DNA from: Acanthaster planci
Taxonomy: Eukaryota > Echinodermata > Asteroidea > Valvatida > Acanthasteridae
Assembly: GCF_001949145.1 (NCBI RefSeq)
Contig: NW_019091386.1
Coordinates: 1,601,986 to 1,665,985, forward strand
Direction: 5' to 3'
Length of the DNA stretch: 64,000 bases
Shown: piece after piece, positions 39,848-51,800 of the stretch
Layout of the letters: each line of letters begins with the position of its first letter
Position numbering within the stretch: position 1 is the stretch's first letter
The notes under the pieces: generated by a model
Told to the model about the DNA's origin: nothing
Database searches by the model: none
The model's input: only the letters and a program-made list of their open reading frames with translations
Position numbers and translations under genes: made by a program

Positions 39848-40214
39848 AATAAGACACTTGCGAGTTAAATCTGAATAAAATCTGGTACACTGTGTTATCT
39901 GATTGCACAGAAACAAAACAATTTGAATTCCCCAGACTGAAGACACTGTTGCTGTACCTCGTGATTCGGGGGAAGCTATTGCATAACGATCACCATCTCT
40001 GGAATGGACTGGTTCCTTTGTACCGTTCTTATCCACAGAGAACAGTGCATTGTTGCAAGACGTCTCTTTATGTAACTAAGCAAAAGCTTGCCCCGAATCA
40101 CGAGGTATAGCAACAGTGGTTTTAGTATGGAGAATTCAAGTTGTTATGTTCACATGAATTTAAAGAACTCAGTGTACCAGATTTTATTCAAATTTAACTC
40201 GCAAATGGCTTATT
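39848..40214. mobile_element. 367-bp fold-back (inverted-repeat) element, MITE-like
   Basis: The left arm (39848-39971) and right arm (40091-40214) are long imperfect inverted copies. The segments GCGAGTTAAATYTGAATAAA, ATCTGGTACACTG and CCTCGTGATTCGGGG recur inverted. The arms, about 124 bp, look roughly 75-80% identical by eye around a spacer of about 120 bp. There is no ORF of note inside. The structure fits a non-autonomous fold-back DNA element. Target-site duplications were not resolved. Confidence 0.6.
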
Positions 40215-43200
40215 TGTGTTGAGGTTCATTTTTCATGAGAGAAAAAAAAATTGAGCACTTCTTCACGCTGTCAACAGTGTGTACTCATATTTTGGTAAAT
40301 ATTTGGTAAATACACGCTCGTTGCTGGATTATGGAGACCACACACGTTAAAATGTAGACTTCATGGGGACTTAAACATTACGGGGACAGTTTTGTCCTCA
40401 TAACTCGGTCCCTGCTTTTGTGACAATACAAATACAGGTTATGCATTTTGCTGGCATCTCTATTGTGTCTCAGGGGCTGTTTCTGTAATTCAATTGCAAC
40501 AATGCACAAAAGCATTACTCAAGCCTATCCCAGTGAAACCCTCTGTGGACACATTAACACATAACCTCTACTGTCAACTTAATGTGAAGAAGGCCCGCTC
40601 ACAAGTACAAGCACCATATAGCTCAGGGGACTAACATTAGGAGTATAACTATTTGTTTATTAAATCTAAAGAGTGAAATTTAATGTGTTAATATATTTCT
40701 TTTTAGCTTCTGATTTTGACTAATTTAATAAATGATATTTTCTCTAGGCATTTCAAAGTCTTATTCAACTTGTTCAAAGATTAAAATAAATCTTCAATGG
40801 AAGCAACATTACTTTAGCAACACCTGATTCGAAAAAGTGAGGTGACCGTTGTAAAGGATAGCAGAGAGGAGAAACGTTTCAAACTGATTTGAAAACTAAT
40901 TAACACAGAAATAAAATGCTCCATTTTAGTTCCAATGGAAAGGAAGGGGTGTATGCTACATCTGGGGCCAATTTGCTATGCACAGAAAAACCAACTTACA
41001 ATGAGCAAGCTAACGTTTGTGCTCAGGAGGGGGTCTGTAGAAGCTTGGAACAGCTCTTTGTTAAAACGACTCGGACTTTGCCTCTTATGGGTGAAAATCC
41101 TTACAGGGCTCTGCCACTGGGGCCAATTTGTGAAAAAAAAATTCAGTTTGGGGTAGCGATGAACCATGGCTTCTTCTGTTAGCAGCATTCAACTTTCACA
41201 GCATTATCTGCAAGACATACTCACTGCACTTCAATACTTAACTCTGACATATTTGTTCTGTGATTTATCAAAAAGTAATTCCTCCACCTGGTACATGCTG
41301 GAAATGATCCAACACAGATATCTTAATAGTTTTATTTACTTGTTACATCTTGTAACAAAAATATGCCCTTGTTTTGTTTTTAATCATAGAGGATCATGTA
41401 CAATTGGTGGGCAAGACAAATTTAATAAAACTGATCTTTCCGAAGTGCCGATTGTCCAACTGTGGCCAAGAATTCATACTTACTGGACAGTTGATCGTGT
41501 TCACTTTGACACAATTCAATTGGCCAGTGTAGTTTTGAACAGACAAAGAGCTTGTCTGATTGGCCACTTTTTCATGAATTTCATCCAATCAGGCACACTG
41601 CAGATTTTCCTCCGTAAAGAAAGAAGACCTGTCAAAGAAAGTTCTTTCAATTCTGTATTGCAAAAAATGATCATTCGTCTCTGTTTATTATTTTTTTATT
41701 TACACATGCAATGTAACAAATACAAATAAACAAAATACATAAACAAAAAAGAAGCTCACAATTTCTGCTTCTGACAGTTTTACAAAGCCAGGCCAATCAT
41801 CTCACAGAGACAGTTTACCGCGTACAGCCTGGGTAAGTCATCGATATATTATTTTAATATTGTCTGAACATTAAACATGAGTTCACCATTACAAACTTGG
41901 ACCTTTTAAAGGCAAATAGCACACTCAAGATTTGGTAATCCAAAAATCAACCAGGCAAGAAGAAATACCACAGTTTATTTACATGTTCCTACAACCCTAC
42001 GCTAGGCTCATTATTTTTTGTGTGTGGAGTCAGGATGTGGATAATCTGAGTGGGAAAACGACAATTCCCTGTAACAGAAATACACACCCGAGTCGATATT
42101 GTTGTAAAATTTAATATTCCAGAAACATGAATTCTCTGTGACCGCCAGTTCATAATGTCATGCAAAAGTGACACAAATTTAACGCTGAGAAGTGTTTATC
42201 ACAGTGACCTCCCCTGAAGTTAGCATATGGTCAGCTTTTGCAAAATTCACTTTGCACAAAGCTGGCGTAATGTCATGTTTGCGACAATGGAGACACACAC
42301 CGGTATCATACGTTTGTGACATTTTGGTGTGGAGGTTTCACTGTGCACTTGCTAATCAGGCATATCTGAGTGAGAACTACGGCTCAGCAAAGTGACTTAA
42401 TTTCTGAACAAGCATTATAATGACCAGTTGCTGAGAGATTGTCACTCGCATCTGGTCATCGTTTCAACCCAAACATTCCCAGAGCCTTCCCCAAAGACAT
42501 GGCAAAGGCATGTGACCTCGTCTCAGATCAGCCGATTCATTTTTCAACCTCTCACATGCAGCATTCCAAAATGGAAAAAACCTAGTGAATGAGTCTTGTG
42601 CAAATCAGACTTTCCTTCATATTTGAGTTCCCAGCCTAACGAGAAGGATTCCCAAGGACCGAAGGGAGGTAGGGTTCAGCCACTGTTATGTTCCAGGAAC
42701 GACATGGCATGACTGCAAAAATGGTCTCCTGCAAAGTGACAGATTTTGGAGGAATTCAAGGTGGGTCCTGGGCACATAAGCCCTAGAAAATACAGGTTAG
42801 ATAATGGAATTTGTTGGAAAAGTGGCAATCAGGTTACTGGCCACTGTACATTGAATCAAAGTGACTCTGCATCTCATCCTGAGCATCATTTCAAAAGCCT
42901 CAAGGCTTATGCTGAACATTCACAACACTTCTTACTTTAAAGCAAATATCCATGCTCAGTCAAAATTTTGTTTTGGAACCATAAAAGATATTGTTTCAGA
43001 CCAAACTGAATCCCAGTCATCTGAATGAAAAGCATTCAACCGTGATTGCGTAGATGTGAAATTCCCCTCTTATTTTCTAGCAGACGTACAATACTATGTC
43101 AACAAAATCAAGAGCTGTGAGCTGCCATTCAGAAAAACGAGATCAGTAACAATTTTAGTTTTTCATTTTTAACACTGTGGCCCCCTTTTCAGACCATGGC

Positions 43201-44699
43201 CTGTATTAAATCGTACATTCTAACCTCTGCAGAAATAAATTAACAAGCAAATGTTTATTCACAAGTTCATTTACATAAACATAAAGGAGCCAAATTCAAT
43301 GTACCCTCCAGTTTGGCCATTTTTCTTCTGTAGATACAAAGAGGCCTGAACGAGATCCGATCGTTCAATGTGGCTGCCATCTAACCTGGCATAAATATCA
43401 ATTTCTCTGGACAGCTTTTATGTCATACATGTTCTTTCGAAGAAAGAGCGTTAATATGACTTTCTGCATGGCTGGGTTGTTTAAAACTCGGCTGTGAAAG
43501 AACACAACATTAGCAAAGTGTCTCTCATGAAGGGTAACAGCACAATATAAATATCGTCACTAACGTTTCCATGAGTCCATGCACGGAAATGTTACTTTTT
43601 TGGCAAAGCATATTCACCACCAATGAGATATGAATAACACCTAAGTACAATGCATTGCAACGGTTTTAACGCAAGAATCTATTCGTTTATCTTTTAAAGC
43701 TGTTCCAGATCTGGAAAGATATATGGAATGAAATTTGGCAGCAAAGTAAAAGATAAACTGTAAGTCCGATTTGAAATCAGCCAGTAATTCAAACAATGAC
43801 GGGAATAGGCAAGGGTGGACATCCGGCAATTTCGCTTAACCACTTCGCGCCAGTGGCAGTTATCAATGTTCATGATACTGGGGCGGGATATTTATCATTT
43901 TTTTCTATTTTCAAAATTTTCAAAAATTCCATCTTCACTTACTGGACACTTACACCCACAAGAAGGACTGTCTGGTTTCCACTCTAACCTGACAGACAAC
44001 ATCTATTGATGCTGGAGTATTTCAGCCAGGCCTGCCGCCTTGTAAAAAAGAGCCCAGATTGAGCGGTGTTATGTAACTTTCTTTCGTTCACAAACCTGGC
44101 ACAGTGTGCTGCTGACCTCTTTTCAATAGGGGCCAGATTAGCGTGCAGCAGTACTGTGTGGCTCATCGCTGCAGTGGTGAAGCGCTTTTATCCCCAGTGG
44201 TAATCCACTCGCACTAAATGCCCAAAACCGTGGTATACTGTTTCAAAACAAGGCTGGATTATCTCCACTATTGAGAGTGAAAAAATGTCGGTAATTCCCA
44301 GCAGCCTGGTCTTTTGTTCCGAGTACGGTCTTTTGTTACAAGGCCCAGTTCCCTTTGTCCAATTTGGAGACCAAAGCCATGCATACAAAGAATACGTTTC
44401 CGGTACCGGAATCCCTGGCAGGAAGTGGTTAATGGTGGGTAGCAACCACACCATGCTGGTGAAAACAACAGCGACCATGGTGACACGCACTAACCAGCCA
44501 GTCAGAGGATCAAGCTACTCAATCTTTTCTTTGATCGGTACGTATGCGCGTGCTCATTGCAGTTGTTTCCATCGGTGCGGTGTGGTTGCTACCCATGATT
44601 TTGTGAATGTCCTGGATGTCCGCCCTGGCCTATATAGTTTGTTAGACTTGATAAGGCCAATTTAGCATATTGGTGTTTATAAGTCAAAGAATTTTTTCT

Positions 44700-44705
44700 T
44701 TTATT
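44700..44705 (-). terminator. Candidate polyadenylation signal of RhoBTB
   Basis: This is the first canonical AATAAA on the minus strand downstream of the TGA at 45605, and it would give a 3'UTR of about 0.9 kb. A variant ATTAAA occurs closer, at 45517-45512. Confidence 0.3.
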
Positions 44706-45126
44706 TCAAGCTTTTACAAGACCAGATTGGCAGCCAAAATAAAATCTGATCGGCAGTTATCAATCTCATCTGCAGTGATCGATCTGATCTGTCTCTTCCC
44801 ATCAGGCTATGGTAACCTCTGAGCAGGCAACATGTATTCTGAATCAATGAAGACGTGCATGGAAAGAGTTGCGACAACTTTAGACTGGAAGCCATTTTGG
44901 TCATAAAGTCAGCCGTGCATCCACAGACAAGTGTGCATTCTGCATACGAAACAATCAATCCTTCAACATTTGTCTTTCATTTCTCATTTTCCTGATTGAT
45001 CAGTGCAATGCTACATACCACAAGCCACCACTATGGACACAAAATGGCGTCATAAACTGACCTTAATCCGCGACCCTCTCTAAGCACAGATCCTCAAACC
45101 ACTCAAGACAAAGTGAGAAATCTAAG

Positions 45127-45345
45127 GCTGCGTTTATGTGGGCTACTCTTCATACTCACGGGTGCAGGAAAATATTTGCATGAGCTAATGCTCTCCAATC
45201 ACATCAAGTGATCAACTGTGGTCCTGTACATTTCATGCGGATTCGGATCGTGATCAGTGATCTAATGTTGGTTCACTTACAACAGAACCTACCTAATATA
45301 TGGGATCACTGATCGTGATCCAAATCAGTGTGAAACAAACAGGCC
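45127..45345. mobile_element. Small inverted-repeat element, MITE-like, in the RhoBTB 3' flank
   Basis: Matching direct repeats CTAAG at 45122-45126 and 45346-45350 flank a 219-bp segment. Its ends are imperfectly inverted (GGCTGCGTTTATGTGG against GGCCTGTTTGTTTCAC read from the other end). It also contains a subterminal inverted pair, GGATCGTGATCAGTGATC (45245-45262) and its near-complement at 45303-45321. If RhoBTB uses the AATAAA at 44705, this lies within its 3'UTR. Confidence 0.45.
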
Positions 45346-45604
45346 CTAAGCATTTACTTTCTGCCATCCTGAAATAACTGCGCGATGTAGAGGTGTGTTC
45401 CCAGACTGATCCAGACTACAGGTATGCTCTCGCTTACCCATGGGCCTGACTCCTGCTGTTTGTAGGCTCAGGACCGTAATACACCAAAATGTAGCCAATG
45501 ACTTTACAGACTTTAATACGGTGGAGACATTATCAGATGATGCCCGAGCGATGTGCGGAAAAAAAGACGTCCTGCAGTGGAGAGGGTGGGGATGCGCGTC
45601 ATCC

Positions 45605-45847
45605 TCACTTGAGACACCATTTGTGTTTCTTGCTGCGGTCGGCCAGCCGCTTCTTCTCCCGCTGCTGCTGCTCGTACTCCTCGATCTCGTTCAGGTAGTA
45701 GAGCGGCGGCCACCGCTGGCAGTGGATCTCCTTGCACGCCTCCTGGCTGATGTCGCGAAGCAGGCGTGGGTGCTTCTTGCTGATGGCGTCGTAGTGGATG
45801 GCCATGTGGTGGATGCACCAGTGGTAGAGCTGGTTGGCGTTGTGTAC
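45605..45847 (-). CDS. RHOBTB: RhoBTB coding exon 9 (residues 682-761): C-terminal region and stop
   Basis: The acceptor is CTCCTTCAG|GTA and the TGA stop is at 45607-45605. The exon encodes [18 protein letters not shown] (685-702), [20 protein letters not shown] (728-747), and a Lys/Arg-rich tail ending KHKWCLK. These align with the ADWCLHHICTNYN and HRWPPVWYLKEEDHYQ segments of vertebrate RhoBTB2. There is no CaaX prenylation box, as in RhoBTB1/2. An overlapping plus-strand ORF here is an antisense shadow of these codons. Confidence 0.95.
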   Translation of the reverse strand, partial: VHNANQLYHWCIHHMAIHYDAISKKHPRLLRDISQEACKEIHCQRWPPLYYLNEIEEYEQQQREKKRLADRSKKHKWCLK

Positions 45848-48800
45848 CTGAAGGAGGAGGGAAGGGTGAAAGGAGCGTACTGTGAGCCTTTTTAAAACTT
45901 TGGATCGTACAGGTCTGGTACCGGGGCCATTTTTCTAATAATTAACTTTGTCTCCATCTCAGGCTTTGACTCCAAAATTGTATGTAAGCCTGAAGCATTC
46001 AGATTAAATTGAAGTACTGTAATGTTTTGTTCTTTTGCATCTTCCTTGATGTTCCTGTGGCCCTGTCAGACTATTACGTTGACAACTTCAAAGTCAGGTG
46101 GTTAAAAAAAAAATATAAAGCCTGAGACAGAGACGAAGTTGAAAATAGAAAAACGGTGCTGGTGACCTCTTGCTCAATACGGGATGCACTTTAAACCTTC
46201 CTAGGTACTGGGGTTCCTTTTCAAACCGAGTCTAAATGGTTGTGGTCCCATATTTTGGATCATGAAGTTCACCGGGGAAATAATTTGTCAACTTCCAGTA
46301 CTACGGGAAGATACCATCAATAATCCATCCTAAAGGTGCTGTGCACTCATTAACCACAGGGGATACACTGCTACTGTGGTATGTCATACCTTGCACGTAT
46401 CCAGCAGGTGGGAAACGTTCTCCCCGATGTCCCCGTCCTTTTCGGCCGCCTCCTCCCGGAAGCTGAGCACCAGGCACTGCTCGGCCAGCGCCACCAGGCG
46501 GGGCAGGCACAGGAAGTTGGCCAGCTCGATGACGGACAGCATCTCGCTGCGGGTCAGCTGCTCCGGGCACTGGTCCGTGTACAGGTAGACCAGCACCGCC
46601 TTGAAGGTACTCTTCCTGAATCCCTGCAGGATGACCTGTACGTGGAAAGGTCACATGTGAGGGGTTGAGGGGCTAGTAGACTGATGATCTGACCTGGCCC
46701 CACAAGTTCGGAAATGTCACTGGTTGTAGTAGACTAGTAACTAGACCTCACTAAATGAGGTTTGACCACATCCCTCATATGCTCTGCAATTTCACTGGTT
46801 GTGGTAGACGTGGTTATCTGACCTCACTGAGTTAAGGTGAGCAACGGTCTGATTACTTCTGTGATTTCACTGGCTGTTGTCCTGTCACAATTCTACCTTG
46901 TGCAGTGATTTGCCGTTACATTAAGAGAATGTCTCAAACGTTGGCATGACAAAGAACAAGCCAATGAGAACAGTGCTCGCTCTGATTGGGAGCACTTTTG
47001 TTCCTCTTTAGAAGAACACATACTCTTGATTATTCTAGAATCCTGGGAAAACAGGTCTACGTGCATCCAAGCTAACTTGTGAACAGTGCGTTCCTAATGG
47101 GAACACTGTGAATTCCTGTATTGAACACACTGCGTTCCACGAATTCCTTTCAGATCAGGAACATTCTGAAATGCTTCCTAAGAGGTACAGAAAAGGTTAC
47201 TTACGGCACAGTGAAATTAAGCTGAGGACTTCAGGTCAGGGAACCACTTAGTTCAATTAAGTAACCGGACCAATCAAAGTGAGAGGCAAATAAAGAGAGA
47301 TGAGAACCAGATGTCAGGGAACCACTCAGCACAGATGAAAAGTTACTTAGTAAAAATCGGGTAACTAGCCAATTCAGTGTGATATGCATATTCCTCATCA
47401 CTGGCTCTCAACCAAATCTTTGTTCAGTACATCCATCATGCTGAGCAGGTCCGTATTGCTGAGCAAGTTTGGTGATGACACTGGCGCCCAGGACGGCTTG
47501 GGTCACTCACCTCTTGGCAGGGTCGCTCCTTGAAGTGCCTGCTTAACATGGCAAGCATAGGGTCGCAGCGCACCATCAGCAGGCTCCGGTGGGTCACCAC
47601 GGCACCGTCGTCCAACTTGATCACCATATCTGGGCAGACACACACAGCAGCTATCAATGTTAACCAGTACGTTATGTCTTGTCTAAGCCACCCCTGGCTC
47701 TGCTCAGCCTGTGATGTATGTACACAAGCATGCACATTTCGAGCGCACCTCTTGGCCAAGCTTGACACAATAAGAGAAATATGAAAGGGCTGCGTAGCAC
47801 CATGATCGGAATTTCAGCAGACTGAATCTGCTTGCCCTGACAAAGGTACCCAGATACCGAAAGCTTGGCAATTACATAATTCAAAGAACTGATTATATAT
47901 TATAGTTTTGACACAATAAGACTGGCTCCAGTGCAATGGAAAACAATGCATCAGTTACTGATTTCAACCGCATTATGACTTCATGAGAAGCTCAATCTGT
48001 CTCAGGCTTCATCTCCGACACTGAAACCACTTGTAGGTATGTACTCAGGAACTTGAGGAAAATACGTGTATCTCGCTCGACGGCAATACAGCTCTATGTT
48101 CCCTTGGTAGCATATGACTTTTTGTTGAGCTAAGAAACTCCAAAGGTAGAAGCCAGAGATAGAGACAATGCTGAGAATGAAATTTGGAAAACCGTCATTT
48201 GAGAGATATTGCATCTGCACCCATGAAATTGATCATCACAGGGTTTGTTTACGACCTTTATCCATTCATCTCTGAAATGATAATGTAGGGAATACCTGAG
48301 AGGAATCCTTTGTCTGCAAACAGCTCCCTGAATCGGTCTCTCCGATTCTCCAAGAAGGCTTCAGCAATCTCCAGATTCATGTACTCTTCCTGATGCTTTA
48401 TGTTTGCGATGGCTGACACCAAGTCGGATAGGTCCAGCAGTGAGGCCGCCGTGATCACGTCGCTCAGGTTGGTGTACTTCTCGGGGCTGAGGGAACCAAG
48501 GTACAGGAACCCCAGCACGGCACGGAAGGCCTCGGGCGTGATCTTGTAGTTCAGCACCACCACGCTGCGTAGCTTGGGCCGGCCCGTGATGGGGTCCTCG
48601 GCCTGTTGCAGGTGGATGGAGTGGAAGGCCGGGTGGCTCAGGACCTTGCTGGGGAGGTAGCGCAGGCTGGCAGGCACTACGGTCAGGCTGGTCAAGCCCT
48701 CGTCCCCCTCAATGGAGTCCTCGAAATCCGACGGGTCCGAGAGCTGGGGTGGGGATGGCGTCTCCCCGGTGGGTAGGGCCCTGGTCTTGGGGCGGACCGA

Positions 48801-51800
48801 GATCAGGCAGGTGTTGCCGTTAGGCGAAAAACTCAGGCAGCCATCCTCCAGCAAGGAGGTGTGGTCTCTGTCGCAGTTGCTTCGCTGGTGGTGCGGGTGG
48901 GCTTGAGGGAGGCGGTGATGCTCTGAGTTGTCGGGAGGGGTCTCGATGATGTCCGGCGAGGTGGACATGTGCTGCTGGGGCACGGGCACGGGGCTGGACC
49001 AGTGCTGCTGCTGGCCAGGGTCATAGGACTGCCCTTCTGGATCCTGGGAGGATGATGAACTGTCCAGCTGGTCCGAGAGGTCCAACATAAAGAGATCGTG
49101 GAAGACGGATGAGGCTGCTATGAGGCACACCTTGGAAGAAACAACAACTCAGTGGTAAATGGTGGGAGCGGATGGAACATTCAGTGAGCATTTCACATTT
49201 TAGGATGTTAGGACAAGCTGCTCCCATTGGCAATAGCCCCAAAAGCCAGCAATTCAAAAGTTTTAATATGCCATCTTAAAATCAACAAAGGCACTGATAC
49301 ATGACTGACTTTGCCATGGCACTACTTAAAACAGGCTCCCACAATATGAGTCTTCAAGCCCTTTGTTAATCATCTCTTGACTTGCAATTAAAAAGAGCAA
49401 ACTGAGCTCCTTGTTTTGATGTATCACTCAGTTTAGCATCCTGATGGAAATGGATCTTATGAGGGTGAAAATGCTGAGGGTTCGTCATTGATTTAAAGTG
49501 TGAAAGATCTATCTGAAGGCCTTAGTCAAGAGAAGAAGATACTGTACCATGCCACGATCAATGAATTGAATGAGAACATGAATGAAACCTGATAAATCCA
49601 GTGAACATCGAACTGGTTACCTTATGAGCGTGAATGTATTCACCCTGAACCACGAAGGTCACGTCCGCGCACGTCAGGTCCTTCAACAGACTGGAGATGT
49701 CGTTATTGTAGGTGGACGGCGGCACCACGATACGTGGCTCGCTGGGGCAGGGGGGCAAGTAGGGGGCTTGAGGGAGGGGACTCTGAACCTGAGGAGGTGG
49801 AATAAAAGGCGATTAAAAATACACCATGCCACCGAGAGGTTGCCACAGAGAGGTCAGTTTTCAAGTTTACGGTCGACAAAAACATGGCTGACTTGCCAAA
49901 GTTTGCATTGGAGCAAACGTCAGTCAACAACTTGAAGAAATTTTTTAGTAATTGTGGCATTCTTTGCTTCCCAAAAAACAACCACCTTGATTAACTAACA
50001 CCAACACTCAAACAATACTTTCGAATCTTCAACCCCGACACAAGGACATCGGCAACAACTTAAATTCCCCCCGCACAGCACAGCTGGTGAATAGAATTTT
50101 GTTAACCGTTTCCCCACAACGCACTGTGAAAAAGGCATCTCTGTGGCAACCTGTTGGTGGCGCCAACCTTTTTTCAGGCATCTGTACTGTAGCTCAAAGT
50201 GCATTTCATTTTTTGCACGTTTTACATTCAACAAGGTATTAACTTACAACATGAGCAGATTTCAAAGGGCAAATGCGAGAAATTTTGTGGGTTTGGACTG
50301 TGCAAATAAGGGACTGCAAAGTGCACAATGTCGTTTAGCATGGGAAATGCTCAGCATAGACAAGATAACAGCCAAAACAGCAAAGCAGCATATGTCTGAT
50401 TAATGTTCATCCAGTTGATTTCCTTGCCAATATAAGGCTCTCTTGGCAAGCGAGGCTTTGGCCGTCTTCAGTGGCATGGCATGGCATTCCTCCACCACAG
50501 AAACGCAACATTGGTGAAATGGTGAATCAATGAATAGGCATGACAACTGCAATATACGGTTACCCTTCAAGTAGGGTTAAAGGTAAAGGCTTGTCAGGCA
50601 CCCTCCATTATGTCTGAAGTCCAGAACCAGGTCTGGGGCTTTACCAGTAGGAAATATGCGGGCATAATTTGACAGTAATTGTAACCTAAGCTTTGCCAAT
50701 CCATTTCTCACACAGCCCATGGCACTATTTGTATATTATGACTGCTTTGCTTTATAGCGGGCCTTGCACGCGTTATGGAGACAATATCTGTTGTAGGCAT
50801 AGTTGGAATTGTTTTGTGGGGACAAAAAAAAATTGTCCTTGTAAAATCTCTGGTCCTCATAACATCTACATTTAAACGCATCTGTAGTCCCCATAATCTA
50901 GTGGCAAGCATGTGCAGAATGATTGCCTTGACAATTTACCTTCTTAAGGTTGGACTGCCAGAAGCGGTGATGTCGCCTGGCGATCAGGGCTGCCCGGACC
51001 ACGTTGTCGAACACCTCATCCACGCCATACAGTGTGTAGGCACTGGACTCGTAATAGAAGGCGTTGATCTCCTTGGCAATGAGCCTGCCCTCCGAGGGGG
51101 AAACTATCCCTTTGGGGTCAAAAGGTCGGTGCCTGGTGCACTGGTGGCTGCAAGCAAGAAAAGGTCCAAGGAGAATTTTTATACATAACATTTGTGATCC
51201 TGGATACAAGTATGGCTTTATACATGTACATACATGTATATGATTTTCGACTTTTAATGACGCTTCTAGACATGAAGGCAAGACTGAATATAGAAATGAC
51301 ACTAATCTTATCGATGGTACACAACTCGTTACTATCTAGGAAGGCAAAAACATAACTTAAACTCTTGTCAGTTATGACTGTACTTCCAAAGAGGATTTCA
51401 AAAATGCATTTTGCAAATGTGTAAGAAGTTGGTGTGGTTGCTGTCAAGGAATCTGCAGTCCACTGTGTCCAAGCTCAACCATTTAAATGATATTAGATCC
51501 CCATGTCTCACTTTTGTTGTGACTGTCCTCCAAAGAAAGCCGGGCAAGGCAAAACAAGGTTCACGTTTTCCTTCCACTTGCCTGACCAACAAATTTTATC
51601 CTTCTATTACTTTGGTATTTTGCTCTCCTGACTTTTACTGGTGTACCATCTGCTCAAATGTTAGCAATGGCAAATTAAAAAGAAAGCTGAGATGAGCAAC
51701 TGAATAACTACAAAGCCCTCTCTTAGCTAACATGGTTTGGGAGTTTCAGTAACCGTTTGAATGCAAGTGAAAGCACTTACATGTACACAAAAGAAACATC

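Larger units (their letters stand above)
25291..45604. other. Non-coding interval: adducin 5' leader intron/promoter and RhoBTB 3' flank
   Basis: No protein-coding exon could be recognised in these 20 kb. The low-coordinate part is probably adducin intron 1, with a CpG-rich candidate promoter near 37.05-37.6 kb. The top part is the RhoBTB 3'UTR. Several repeats are listed separately. The ORFs here (for example 41166-41729 plus, 187 codons; 25962-25540 minus, 140 codons) have low-complexity or unrecognisable products. Confidence 0.6.
46636..47510 (-). other. RhoBTB intron 7
   Basis: 875 bp. It holds 75-bp-periodic direct repeats (about 46711-46885) and a 14-bp direct repeat at 78-bp spacing (47235 and 47313). 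Confidence 0.85.

Noticed and set aside
41166-41729. 187-codon plus-strand ORF
   Set aside because: AT-rich, no recognisable domain, no supporting splice or promoter context. It is consistent with a chance ORF in non-coding sequence.
44285-44665. 126-codon plus-strand ORF near the RhoBTB 3' flank
   Set aside because: Unrecognised product, opposite to RhoBTB, with composition like the surrounding non-coding DNA.
45513-45818. 101-codon minus-strand ORF over exon 9
   Set aside because: Alternate frame of the conserved RhoBTB C-terminal exon.
45440-45895. 151-codon plus-strand ORF with many Leu/Val/Ala
   Set aside because: Antisense of RhoBTB coding exon 9. The minus-strand reading is conserved and spliced.
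46301-46654. 117-codon minus-strand ORF rich in Pro/Gly/Ala
   Set aside because: Wrong frame across RhoBTB exon 8. The in-frame reading is the conserved BTB2.
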